Shown: positions 17,053-25,405 of the stretch, in pieces
How the letters are laid out: every line of letters starts with the position of its first letter
How positions within the stretch are numbered: position 1 is the stretch's first letter
NCBI GenBank assembly: GCA_944389585.1
Contig: CALXMW010000001.1
Location: 91,435-155,434, forward strand
Length of the DNA stretch: 64,000 bases
Source of the DNA: an uncultured Kiritimatiellota bacterium
GTDB taxonomy: Bacteria > Verrucomicrobiota > Kiritimatiellia > RFP12 > DVOR01
Direction: 5' to 3'
Program-made: the position numbers and the translations under genes
Notes under the pieces: generated by a model
The model's input: only the letters and a program-made list of their open reading frames with translations
What the model was told of the DNA's origin: nothing
Database searches by the model: none

Positions 17053-18858
17053 ATGCATCCTTACCGTACGCACACCTGCAACGAGCTCCGCGCCGCCGAC
17101 GCCGGCAAGACGGCCCGCCTGTCCGGCTGGGTCTTCCGTAAGCGCGACCACGGCGGGATCCTCTTCATCGACCTGCGCGACCATTACGGCCTCACCCAGG
17201 TGGTGGTCCACCCCAGCCGCAGCTTCTTCGGCGACATCGAGAAAATCAAGCTCGAGAGCGTCGTCACCTTCACCGGCGAGGTCGTCCTGCGCGAGCCCTC
17301 GACGGTGAACCCGGAGCTGCCCACGGGCGAGGTGGAGCTGGTGGCGAACGAATGCGTCATCGAGTCGGCCTCCGAGACCACCCCGCTCTACATCCCCGAC
17401 GAGACCGACCCCGCCGAGGACATGCGCCTGACGTATCGCTACCTTGACCTGCGCCGCGAGCGGGTGCATAAAAACATCGTCCTGCGCTCCAAGCTCATCT
17501 CCTTCCTGCGCAAGCAGATGGAGGCCCACGGCTTCAGCGAGTACCAGACGCCCATCCTCACCTGCTCCAGCCCCGAGGGCGCGCGCGACTACCTCGTCCC
17601 CTCCCGCGTGCACCACGGCAAGTTCTACGCCCTGCCCCAGGCCCCGCAGCTCTTCAAGCAACTCCTCATGGTGGCCGGGTTCGACCGCTACTTCCAGATC
17701 GCCCCCTGCTTCCGCGACGAGGACTCCCGCGCCGACCGCTCCCCGGGCGAGTTCTACCAGCTCGACATCGAGATGTCCTACGCCACGCAGGACGACGTCT
17801 TCGCCGTGGTCGAGGACGTGCTCTCCAAGGCCTTCGCCGAGTTCGCCCCCAAAGGCTGGAAGATTGACCAGGCCCCCTGGCGGCGCATCCCCTACCGCGA
17901 GGCCATGCTGACCTACGGCTCCGACAAGCCCGATCTGCGCAACCCGCTGAAGATCATCGACGTCACCGACCTCTTCGCCACGAGCGGCTTCGGCGCCTTC
18001 GCCAAAGCCGTCGCCGGCGGCGCCATCGTCCGCGCCCTGCCCGTGCCGCAGATCAAAACCAAGCCCCGCAGCTTCTTCGACAAGCTCGAGCCCTGGGCCA
18101 AGCAGGAACTCGGCGCCAAAGGCCTGGCCTACCTCGTCTGGGACACCGACAAAATCAAAGGCCCCATCGCCAAGTTCCTCACGCCCGAGGAGCTCGACGC
18201 CCTGGCCCAGCGCGGCAACCTCAAGGACGGCGACGCCATCTTCTTCATCTGCGACACCGCCGAGAAGACCCCCACCATGATGGGCGCCCTCCGCAAGAAG
18301 ATGGGCCAAGACCTCGACCTCATCGAGCAGGACGCCTACCGCTTCTGCTGGATCACCGACTTCCCCTTCTTCGAGAAGGATCCCGAGACCGGCGCGACCA
18401 TCTTCTCGCACAACCCCTTCTCGATGCCCCAGGGCGGGCTCGAGGCGCTCAACACCAAAGACCCGCTCGACATCCTCGCCTACCAGTACGACGTCGTCTG
18501 CAACGGCATCGAGCTCTCCTCCGGCGCCGTGCGCAACCACCGCCCCGACATCATGTACCGCGCCTTCGAGATCGCCGGCTACGGCCCCGAGGTCGTCGAG
18601 CAGAAGTTCTCCTGCCTCCTCAACGCCTTCAAGTACGGCGCGCCGCCGCACGCCGGCGTCGCCCCCGGCGTCGACCGCATGGTCATGCTCCTGGCCGGCG
18701 AGGAGAACATCCGCGAGGTCATCGCCTTCCCCATGAACCAGAAGGCCGAAGACCTCATGATGCACGCCCCCAGCGAGGTCACCGAGAAGCAACTCCGCGA
18801 GCTCCACATCACCATCCGCCCCCACGGCGGCCAGCCCAAGCCCGCCCCCCAGGCCTAA
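17053..18858 (+). CDS. aspS: Aspartyl-tRNA synthetase
   Basis: A 601-residue class II synthetase of the bacterial type. The N-terminal anticodon-binding OB fold starts [19 protein letters not shown]. Class II motif 2 is visible as [20 protein letters not shown], a GAD-type insert occupies about residues 290-420, and motif 3 is [13 protein letters not shown]. The length is normal. It is a single-gene unit with its own promoter and terminator. Whether it also charges tRNA-Asn cannot be decided from the sequence. Confidence 0.97.
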   Translation: MHPYRTHTCNELRAADAGKTARLSGWVFRKRDHGGILFIDLRDHYGLTQVVVHPSRSFFGDIEKIKLESVVTFTGEVVLREPSTVNPELPTGEVELVANECVIESASETTPLYIPDETDPAEDMRLTYRYLDLRRERVHKNIVLRSKLISFLRKQMEAHGFSEYQTPILTCSSPEGARDYLVPSRVHHGKFYALPQAPQLFKQLLMVAGFDRYFQIAPCFRDEDSRADRSPGEFYQLDIEMSYATQDDVFAVVEDVLSKAFAEFAPKGWKIDQAPWRRIPYREAMLTYGSDKPDLRNPLKIIDVTDLFATSGFGAFAKAVAGGAIVRALPVPQIKTKPRSFFDKLEPWAKQELGAKGLAYLVWDTDKIKGPIAKFLTPEELDALAQRGNLKDGDAIFFICDTAEKTPTMMGALRKKMGQDLDLIEQDAYRFCWITDFPFFEKDPETGATIFSHNPFSMPQGGLEALNTKDPLDILAYQYDVVCNGIELSSGAVRNHRPDIMYRAFEIAGYGPEVVEQKFSCLLNAFKYGAPPHAGVAPGVDRMVMLLAGEENIREVIAFPMNQKAEDLMMHAPSEVTEKQLRELHITIRPHGGQPKPAPQA

Positions 18859-18881
18859 CACCCGGCAACGGACAAGCAATC

Positions 18882-18912
18882 AGGCGCGCGGTCCCCCGCG
18901 CGCCTCTTTTAT
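18882..18912 (+). terminator. aspS terminator
   Basis: AGGCGCGCGG and CCGCGCGCCT pair around a short TCCC loop and are followed by CTTTTATTATT. It lies 23 bases after the aspS stop. Confidence 0.85.
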
Positions 18913-18987
18913 TATTCTCTCGCACAAAGAACCGCAGTTTCGTTGCAGATTGAGGGCGTGCTAACGCACGCAAGACTGCCTGTGTAT

Positions 18988-19015
18988 TTGGAAATTGTGC
19001 GGCTTTTGCTATACT
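18988..19015 (+). promoter_or_regulatory. Promoter of the methyltransferase/DUF262-HNH module
   Basis: TTGGAA (18988-18993) and TATACT (19010-19015, preceded by TTTTGC) are 16 bases apart. Transcription would start near 19022, giving a leader of about 190 bases before the methyltransferase ATG. Confidence 0.65.
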
Positions 19016-19018
19016 GTA

Positions 19019-19210
19019 GGCACGCTGCGGGTGAGCCGCAGTCTAATGCTTGCGCTTTTGCGCGACAAGTTGCACTCAACGAAACTTAGGACACTTCGGA
19101 AACAGAGCAACGTGTTGTGGCAAGGCGTGCCGTCATTGGCACGTCTCCTTTTCACGTTCTGTTTCGGGCTCGTCCTAAGGCCTCGTTGGGTACGTGATTA
19201 GGAGGCGTGC
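19019..19210 (+). promoter_or_regulatory. Structured leader before the methyltransferase gene
   Basis: The 190 bases between promoter and ATG fold strongly on paper. Blocks 19077-19082 with 19183-19188, 19085-19092 with 19172-19179, 19098-19106 with 19158-19167, and 19109-19114 with 19153-19158 make a long stem. Its apical part holds CGTGCC/GGCACG (19126-19143) followed by TCTCCTTTT. CTGCGG/CCGCAG (19025-19041) makes a 5' hairpin. The 5' end GGCACGC can also pair with GCGTGC (19205-19210), directly against the AGGAGG ribosome site at 19200-19205. A regulatory leader or a separate small RNA are both possible; no known RNA class is recognised. Confidence 0.5.
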
Positions 19211-19215
19211 TTTTT

Positions 19216-20202
19216 ATGGCGGACAACAAAGGACTACACAACGCTAAGCGTGCGAAGAAGGATGAGTTCTATACGCAACTCTCAGACATTGAGAACGAGT
19301 TGCGGCATTATCGTCATCATTTCCGGGGCAAAACGGTGCTCTGCAACTGCGATGATCCTCGCGTCTCTAACTTCTTCCATTACTTTGCGATGAACTTCGA
19401 GGTTCTGGGTCTGAAGCGACTGATCACCACCTGCTACAAGAATCAGGATCCTGATCTCTTTAGCATGAACACGTATGATCAAGCCATCTGGCTGGAGTAT
19501 CTGGGCGACACGAATGGGAATCGGGTGCCAGATCCCGAAGAAATTGGCATTCGCTACTTCAAGGGCGATGGGGACTTTCGCAGTCAAGAGTGCATTGAGC
19601 TCCTCAAGCAAGCGGACATTGTTGTCACCAATCCGCCTTTTTCGTTATTTAAGGAATACTTGGGACAACTGGTTGAATACGGGAAGAAGTTCTTAATCAT
19701 CGGTCATCAAAACGCTATCACCTATAAGGAGGTCTTTCCGCTTCTTCGAGCCAACGAGGTTTGGTTGGGCTATGGATTCAAAGGGAATGCTGGTTTTTTC
19801 ATCTCCAAATATGAAGATGTCGCCACGGCGAGTTCGCATCGCGAGGGAATGATTCGCGTTTCGGGAGTGACGTGGTTCACTAATTTGGATATGCCCAAAC
19901 GCCATGAAGACCTTATCCTCTATCGAACTTATTCGCCGGAGGCCTATCCGGAGTACGACAATTACAAGGCCATCGAAGTAAGCAAGACTGCCGACATCCC
20001 AATAGACTATGATGGTGTCATGGGCGTACCCATCACGTTCCTCGACAAATACAATCCCGAACAATTCGAGTTGATTTGGACAACGGACCGCGGTGGCGAT
20101 GGCATGCTTGAAGACCTCAAGAAACCACACGTGCGGTATGATGCTCCCGTCGTTCATGGCGAGGGCGTGTACAAAAGGATTCTGATTCGCAGGAGGAAAT
20201 GA
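19216..20202 (+). CDS. EcoRI-type adenine-specific DNA methyltransferase
   Basis: A 328-residue DNA N6-adenine methyltransferase. The catalytic motif is NPPF (residues 139-142, in ADIVVTNPPFSLFKEYL), and the conserved N-terminal KKDEFYTQLSDIENEL block matches the EcoRI methylase-like family. The ATG at 19216 is chosen because AGGAGG lies 10 bases before it; a GTG at 19207 is too close to that site. The gene is clearly AT-richer than its neighbours, which suggests transfer. AGGAGG for the next gene lies inside its last codons and the two genes are 1 base apart, so they form a module. Confidence 0.85.
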   Translation: MADNKGLHNAKRAKKDEFYTQLSDIENELRHYRHHFRGKTVLCNCDDPRVSNFFHYFAMNFEVLGLKRLITTCYKNQDPDLFSMNTYDQAIWLEYLGDTNGNRVPDPEEIGIRYFKGDGDFRSQECIELLKQADIVVTNPPFSLFKEYLGQLVEYGKKFLIIGHQNAITYKEVFPLLRANEVWLGYGFKGNAGFFISKYEDVATASSHREGMIRVSGVTWFTNLDMPKRHEDLILYRTYSPEAYPEYDNYKAIEVSKTADIPIDYDGVMGVPITFLDKYNPEQFELIWTTDRGGDGMLEDLKKPHVRYDAPVVHGEGVYKRILIRRRK

Positions 20203-20203
20203 G

Positions 20204-21286
20204 ATGGATATCACGTTGAGAGCGGTGAGCGTCAGGGAGCTGACGGCGGGTTATTGTGATGATGGTGAGCAGGGGGTGCGTGGTTATGCGGGGAAACTCG
20301 ACATCCGGCCGCCTTATCAGCGGGAGTTCGTCTACAATGACGTTCAGCGGGAGGCGGTGATTGACACGGTGACGAACGGTTATCCGCTGAATGTGATGTA
20401 TTGGGCGGACCGCGAGGATGGCACCTTTGAAGTAATCGATGGGCAGCAGCGCACGCTGAGCCTATGCCAATATGTGGATGGCGTTTTCGCGCATAACATG
20501 CGCTACTTCCATAATCTGACGAAGGATGAGCAGGAGCAGATTCTGGACTATAAGGTGATGGTCTATGTCTGCAAAGGGACGGACAGCGAGAAGCTGGCGT
20601 GGTTTCGCATCATCAACATCGCGGGCGAGGAGCTGACGAATCAGGAATTGCTCAACGCGGTTTATAGCGGGCCCTTTGTAACGGATGCGAAGCGACATTT
20701 CAGCAAACAGGGGTGCCCGGCCTATAAAATCGCTTCGGAATATCTTTCAGGGAGCGTGGTTCGGCAGGATTATCTGGCGACGGCGTTGGATTGGATTTCC
20801 AATGGATATAGCGAGGGTTATCTGGCCACCCATCAGCACGATCCGAACGCCAATACACTGTGGCTCCACTTCCAGAACGTCATCAATTGGGTGCGAGCAA
20901 CCTTCCCAAAGTATCGCAAGGAGATGAAGGGGGTGGATTGGGGCACCCTCTGGCGGTGCCATCATGAGCGTCAGTTGGATGTGGCGGCTCTGGAACAAGA
21001 GGTTAAACGCTTGATGGCAGACAGCGACGTGCAGAAGAAAAAGGGTATCTACGCCTATGTGCTAGATGGCGATGAACGTCATCTGAATCTGCGCGCCTTC
21101 GATGACAACACCAAGCGCGAGGTCTACGAACGCCAGGAAGGCATCTGCCCCAGGTGCGGCAAACGGTTCGACATCAAGGAGATGGAGGCCGACCACATCA
21201 CGCCGTGGTCGCAGGGCGGTCATACCATCGCCGAAAACTGCCAAATGCTCTGCCGCACCTGTAACCGCCGCAAAAGCGACAAATAG
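20204..21286 (+). CDS. DUF262 / HNH endonuclease protein (GmrSD-like architecture)
   Basis: A 360-residue two-domain protein. The N-terminal DUF262 (ParB/GmrS-like) domain shows PPYQREFVYN (36-45) and the signature VIDGQQRTLSL (DGQQR at 79-83), which in GmrSD binds and hydrolyses nucleotide. The C-terminus is an HNH nuclease: CPRCGKRF, EADHITPWSQGGHT, then CRTCNRRKSDK up to the stop, with four zinc cysteines and the HNH histidine. The pairing with an EcoRI-like methyltransferase suggests a restriction role with self DNA protected by methylation. GmrSD proteins normally attack modified DNA, so the logic here could differ. It is AT-richer than the rest of the window and ends in TAG. Confidence 0.82.
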   Translation: MDITLRAVSVRELTAGYCDDGEQGVRGYAGKLDIRPPYQREFVYNDVQREAVIDTVTNGYPLNVMYWADREDGTFEVIDGQQRTLSLCQYVDGVFAHNMRYFHNLTKDEQEQILDYKVMVYVCKGTDSEKLAWFRIINIAGEELTNQELLNAVYSGPFVTDAKRHFSKQGCPAYKIASEYLSGSVVRQDYLATALDWISNGYSEGYLATHQHDPNANTLWLHFQNVINWVRATFPKYRKEMKGVDWGTLWRCHHERQLDVAALEQEVKRLMADSDVQKKKGIYAYVLDGDERHLNLRAFDDNTKREVYERQEGICPRCGKRFDIKEMEADHITPWSQGGHTIAENCQMLCRTCNRRKSDK

Positions 21287-21478
21287 CGCACCAATCCTGT
21301 TTGGGGGAGTTCTCCGCGAAGACGCAAGAGGATTCCACAGGCCTGTGCAAAGGGTGTCCCCGAACGACAGGTCTTGGAGATGGCGTATCTTGCGTTGGGC
21401 ACGGGGATTGTTGTTGATTTAGGGAGGCCGGATGACAGGTCTTTGGCAAGGGTGCGAGGGTCGGTGTTCCACCGCCCC

Positions 21479-21511
21479 AGAGAACGGAGAACAGAGAACG
21501 GAGAACAGAAC
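21479..21511. repeat. 14-bp tandem repeat
   Basis: AGAGAACGGAGAAC occurs twice in a row, followed by a partial third copy AGAAC. The same GAACGG-type low-complexity composition appears in the inverted repeat at 40376-40463. Confidence 0.8.
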
Positions 21512-21533
21512 GCCCCTGCGGGCGGCGGATAAG

Positions 21534-21567
21534 CCAAGCCTCCAAGCTTCTAAACCTCTAAGCTTCC
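21534..21567 (-). repeat. Solo copy of the V-ATPase-element inverted repeat
   Basis: Read on the minus strand these 34 bases begin GGAAGCTTAGAGGTTTAGAA and match the left terminal repeat at 29090-29123 at 30 of 34 positions. No partner copy or four-helix-bundle gene is nearby. It ends 8 bases before the hrpA -10 box. Confidence 0.7.
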
Positions 21568-21575
21568 CATCTTGC

Positions 21576-21581
21576 TATAAT
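21576..21581 (+). promoter_or_regulatory. hrpA promoter (-10 box), leaderless
   Basis: CTTGCTATAAT is a perfect -10 with TGC before it. Only 7 bases separate it from the ATG at 21589, so the first transcribed base should be at or next to the start codon. No ribosome site is present. Confidence 0.7.
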
Positions 21582-21588
21582 TTCCCGC

Positions 21589-24500
21589 ATGAATCGCCTG
21601 ACCATCCCGCCTGAACTGCCCATCGCCGCGCATGCGGACGAACTGATTGAGACGCTCCGCAAGCGTCCCGTCACCATCGTCTGCGGCGACACGGGCAGCG
21701 GCAAGACCACCCAGCTGCCCAAGCTCGCGCACCTGGCCCGCCCCGAGGCCCGCGGGATGATCGGCGTCACCCAACCGCGCCGCCTGGCGGCCATCGCCAT
21801 GGCCCGCCGTTTGGCCGAGGAGATTGGCACGCCCTTGGGCGCGGGTGTGGGTTACCAACACCGTTTCGAGCGCAAGACTTCGGCACAGACGCGCTTCAAG
21901 CTGATGACAGACGGTATCCTCCTGGCCGAGACGCGCGACGACCCCCTCTTCCGTCGCTATTCCACCCTCATCATCGACGAGGCCCACGAGCGTTCCCTCA
22001 ACATCGACTTCCTGCTCGGCCTCCTCAAACGAGCACTCCCGCGCCGCCCCGACCTCCGTGTCGTCGTCTCCTCGGCCACGCTCGACGCCGAACGCTTCGC
22101 GGACTTCTTCGGCGGCGCGCCCGTCGTCACCATCCCCGGCCGCCTCTTCCCCATCGAGACCGTCTGGCTCCCCGAGGAGGACGCGGAGGACGACGACCTC
22201 CCCCGCCGCGTGGCCAACGCCGTCGACCTCCTAGGCCCCGAGAGCGGCGACATCCTGGTCTTCCTCCCCGGCGAGCGCGACATCCGCGAGTGCATGGCCT
22301 TCCTCGAGGGCCGCCGCCTGCCGCGCACCGAATGCCTGCCTCTGTTGGCGAGCCTCCCGCCAGGCGAGCAGGCCCGCGCCTTCCGCCCCTCGCAGAACCG
22401 CCGCATCATCCTGGCCACCAACGTCGCCGAGACCTCCGTCACCATCCCCGGCATCCGCGCCGTCATCGACAGCGGCCTGGCGCGCATCAAGCGCTATTCC
22501 GCCCAACGCCACGTCCAGACCCTCCGCGTCGAGCCCATCAGCCAGGCCTCCGCCCGCCAGCGCATGGGCCGCTGCGGCCGCGTCGGCCCCGGCACCTGCG
22601 TCCGCCTCTACTCACAGGAGGACTACGCCCGGCGCGAGGCCCACACCGCCCCCGAGATCAAGCGCACCGCCCTGGCCGGCGTCATCCTCACCATGGCCGA
22701 CCACCGCTTCGGGCGCATCGAGGACTTCCCCTTCCTCGAGCCCCCCGCCGGCGCCGCCATCCGCGAAGGCTACCGCGAGCTCCTCGAGCTCGGCGCCATC
22801 CGCCGCCGCGACCCCGTCGAGGGCCAGGCCGAGGGCTGGGCCCTCACCGGCATTGGCCGCGCCCTGGCCGCCTTTCCGCTCGAGCCCCGCTTCGCCCGCA
22901 TCCTCCTGGCCGCCGAGAGCGAGCAGAACCTGCGCGACGCCCTCACCGTCGTCGCCGCCCTCGCCTGCGACGAACCCCTCCTCCGCCCCCTCGACAAATC
23001 CGCCCAGGCCGACCAACAGCACGCCCGCTTCCGCTCGCCGAACTCCGACTTCACCGCCCGCCTCCGCCTCTGGGCCTGGTGGAACGACCCCTCGCAGGGC
23101 ACCAGCGAGACCCAACGCCGCCGCCGCTGCAAGGCCGCCTTCGTCTCCTACCCCAAAATGCGCGAATGGGCCAACATCCGCGCCCAGCTCGAGGATCTCT
23201 GCGCCCAACGCCGCCTCCACGTCGCCGAGGACAAAGGCGGCGAGGCCGGGCTCCACCGCGCCCTCCTCTGCGGCCTCCTCTCGCGCATCGGCCACTACGA
23301 CCGCGAGGCCCGCGACTACCGCGGCGCCTTCGCCATCCGCTTCGCCCTCTTCCCCGGCTCCGGCCTGGCCAAGGCCGCCAAGCGCGAGGAACGCCGCCGC
23401 GACGAGACCCCCGCCAAAAAGCCGCGCGGCGACGTCCTCCCCGACTCCCGAGAATGGGTCCTCGCCGGCGAGCTCGTCGAGACCTCACGCCTCTTCGGCC
23501 GCACCGTCGCCTGCATCGACCCGCGCTGGATCGAGCCCATCGCCGGCCCCCTCTGCCGCGTCCACCGCCACTCCGCCTTCTGGGACGCCGACAAAGGCTT
23601 CGTCCGCGTCCACGAAGACGTCACCCTCTTCGGCCTCCCCCTCGCCAAGGGCCGCCTACGCGACCTCTCGCGCCTCGACCCCGAGGCCGCCCGCCGCTTC
23701 TTCATCGCCGACGCCCTCGCCGCCCCCGGCGCCATCCGCAACCCGCCCGCCTGGCTCGCCGCCAACTGGGCCCGGCAGCGCCTCCTCGAACAGCTCACCG
23801 CCCTCCGCCGCGACGCCCGCGACACCCTCCGCGAGCGCCTCATCGCCTTCTACGAAGAGCGCCTCCCCCCCGACGTCTGCAACGCCCCCGCCCTCAAAAC
23901 CTGCCCGCCCCTCCCCCTTGAGGGCGACGCCTTCGCCGTCGACGCGCAGACCCTCAACGACTTCCCCGACACCCTCACCGTCGGCGGCCACCCCTTCCCC
24001 CTCCTCTACAGGCACGAGCCCGGCGCCCCCGACGACGGCGTCACCCTCGTGGCCGACCCCGACCACTTCCCCCTTCTCGCCGGCTTCCACGCCGAATGGC
24101 TCGTCCCCGGCCTCCTCCCCGACAAGGTCATGTGGCTCCTCAACGCCCTCCCCAGCCGCGTCCGCCACGTCCTCGGCCCCCTCCCCGAGCTCCAAAGCCT
24201 CGTCCTCTCCCGCGCCAAGCCCTACGCCCGCCCCCTCGCCGAGACCCTCTTCCGCCTCCTGCGCGACGAAAAGGGCGTCCGCGTCGACGAAACCCCCTGG
24301 GCCGAGGACAGGCTCCCGCCCCACCTGCGCATGAACTTCCGCGTCGAGAAAGACGGCGACGTCCTCGGCCAAGGCCGCAACCTCAAGCCCCTCCTCGACC
24401 TCTTCGCCCCCCAATCCGCCCCCCAGCCCAAGGCCGACGCCATCGCCGACCCCGCCCTCGCGGCCCTTGCCCGCCGCAAGGAATGCCTCGAAGGCCTCCG

Positions 24501-25179
24501 CGCCCTCCTCGGCAACCAGGCCAAGACCCTCGAGGCCATCCCCTCCCCCACCGCCAACGTCAAGCTCTTCGCCAAAAACGCCGGCCTCTCCCTCGAACGC
24601 CTCGGCCGCGACATCCTCGACCGCGCCCTCCAGGAAACCTGCCTCGCCCCCGACCTCCCCCCCGACGCAGACGCCCTCAAGGCCCGCCTCGCCGCGCGCC
24701 GCAAACACCTCCAAAGCGCCGTCGCAGACCTCCGCCGCCGCATCCTCTACGTCCTTGCCGAGACCGCCCGCCTCGAGCACGCCGCCCAAACCGCCACCGG
24801 CGTCTACCCCGACACCCTCGAGGACATCCTCGACCAGCTCGCCTGGCTCGTCTACGAAGGCTTCGTCGCCGCCACCCCCCAAGCCTGGCTCGAGCGCTAT
24901 CCCCTCATCCTCCAAGGCGTCGCCGACCGCCTCGAGCGCGCCCGCAACAACCCCGCCGGCGACCGCCGCAAAGCCGAGCCCATCCTCCCCCTCTGGCAGC
25001 GCTACAAAGACTTCGCCGCCCTCCCCAAGAAGCCCCGGCACGACCCCATCGCCCTCGCCGACTACCGCTGGGCCGTCGAAGCCCTCCGCCTCTGCGCCTT
25101 CTCCCCCACCCTCCCCCCGCCCTCCCGCCCCACCCCCAAGACCCTCGACGCCCTCTGGCACCGCGTCCTCAACCCCTGA
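21589..25179 (+). CDS. hrpA: ATP-dependent RNA helicase HrpA (DEAH box, DUF3418)
   Basis: A 1196-residue DEAH-box helicase. Motif I is GDTGSGKTTQLPKL (about residues 34-47), motif II DEAH in TLIIDEAHERSLN, motif III SSATLDAERF, and motif VI QRMGRCGRVGPG. A helicase-associated region and a long C-terminal DUF3418 domain follow, the layout and length of HrpA rather than of the shorter HrpB. HrpA remodels mRNA and rescues stalled ribosomes. The ATG at 21589 is set by the adjacent promoter. The next small frame overlaps its stop as TGATG. Confidence 0.95.
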   Translation: MNRLTIPPELPIAAHADELIETLRKRPVTIVCGDTGSGKTTQLPKLAHLARPEARGMIGVTQPRRLAAIAMARRLAEEIGTPLGAGVGYQHRFERKTSAQTRFKLMTDGILLAETRDDPLFRRYSTLIIDEAHERSLNIDFLLGLLKRALPRRPDLRVVVSSATLDAERFADFFGGAPVVTIPGRLFPIETVWLPEEDAEDDDLPRRVANAVDLLGPESGDILVFLPGERDIRECMAFLEGRRLPRTECLPLLASLPPGEQARAFRPSQNRRIILATNVAETSVTIPGIRAVIDSGLARIKRYSAQRHVQTLRVEPISQASARQRMGRCGRVGPGTCVRLYSQEDYARREAHTAPEIKRTALAGVILTMADHRFGRIEDFPFLEPPAGAAIREGYRELLELGAIRRRDPVEGQAEGWALTGIGRALAAFPLEPRFARILLAAESEQNLRDALTVVAALACDEPLLRPLDKSAQADQQHARFRSPNSDFTARLRLWAWWNDPSQGTSETQRRRRCKAAFVSYPKMREWANIRAQLEDLCAQRRLHVAEDKGGEAGLHRALLCGLLSRIGHYDREARDYRGAFAIRFALFPGSGLAKAAKREERRRDETPAKKPRGDVLPDSREWVLAGELVETSRLFGRTVACIDPRWIEPIAGPLCRVHRHSAFWDADKGFVRVHEDVTLFGLPLAKGRLRDLSRLDPEAARRFFIADALAAPGAIRNPPAWLAANWARQRLLEQLTALRRDARDTLRERLIAFYEERLPPDVCNAPALKTCPPLPLEGDAFAVDAQTLNDFPDTLTVGGHPFPLLYRHEPGAPDDGVTLVADPDHFPLLAGFHAEWLVPGLLPDKVMWLLNALPSRVRHVLGPLPELQSLVLSRAKPYARPLAETLFRLLRDEKGVRVDETPWAEDRLPPHLRMNFRVEKDGDVLGQGRNLKPLLDLFAPQSAPQPKADAIADPALAALARRKECLEGLRALLGNQAKTLEAIPSPTANVKLFAKNAGLSLERLGRDILDRALQETCLAPDLPPDADALKARLAARRKHLQSAVADLRRRILYVLAETARLEHAAQTATGVYPDTLEDILDQLAWLVYEGFVAATPQAWLERYPLILQGVADRLERARNNPAGDRRKAEPILPLWQRYKDFAALPKKPRHDPIALADYRWAVEALRLCAFSPTLPPPSRPTPKTLDALWHRVLNP

Positions 25180-25364
25180 TGGAAGCGCTCCTCTTTCTGC
25201 TTGTCCTGCTTGGCGTGATTTCCGCGCTAGTCGCCGCGGAGCGCAAGCGAAGAAACCTCCTCTCGCCCATCGCAAAAGGCCGCCATGGGGAGCAAAGCCT
25301 TCGCGCGGCCTTGTCTACTTTGCCCGGGGCACCCACCTTCTTCCCCAATCTTATATCCTCTTAG
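25179..25364 (+). pseudogene. Truncated NERD-domain membrane protein
   Basis: A 61-residue frame overlapping the hrpA stop (TGATG). It encodes an N-terminal membrane helix (EALLFLLVLLGVISALVAA), a basic stretch, then GRHGEQSLRAALSTLPGAPT, which matches the opening of a NERD nuclease-related domain (GxxGExxVxxxLxxLP). It ends in TAG just where the domain should begin its core, and nothing downstream continues it before the next promoter. I read it as the 5' stub of a deleted gene. A genuine small membrane protein is less likely. Confidence 0.5.
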
Positions 25365-25393
25365 GCGGCGCGTGGGTGGGGGCGGGGATGTGG

Positions 25394-25399
25394 TAGAAT
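25394..25399 (+). promoter_or_regulatory. Promoter of the pseudouridine synthase gene, leaderless
   Basis: GTGGTAGAAT supplies TGG plus TAGAAT. Six bases (GGGGGC) separate it from ATGATG at 25406, so the mRNA should begin at or near the start codon. Confidence 0.6.
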
Positions 25400-25405
25400 G
25401 GGGGC

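Larger units (their letters stand above)
21287..21588. other. Intergenic region between the HNH gene and hrpA
   Basis: I see no convincing gene in these 302 bases. They hold a 14-bp tandem repeat (21479-21511), a solo copy of the inverted repeat found at the V-ATPase element (21534-21567) and the hrpA promoter (21576-21581). No clear terminator follows the HNH gene. The HNH frame would stay open for about 80 codons past its TAG, but the sequence there is not protein-like. Confidence 0.6.

Noticed and set aside
19019..19210. 6S RNA or another named RNA class
   Set aside because: The long stem is suggestive, but I cannot match conserved 6S features, and the transcript appears to continue into the methyltransferase gene.
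21479..21511. CRISPR array
   Set aside because: Only two and a half copies of a 14-bp unit, with no spacers and no cas genes.
21287..21540. Extension of the DUF262-HNH protein through its TAG for about 80 codons
   Set aside because: The HNH domain ends naturally at CRTCNRRKSDK just before the TAG, and the extension is not protein-like. It also argues against general reading of TAG as an amino acid.
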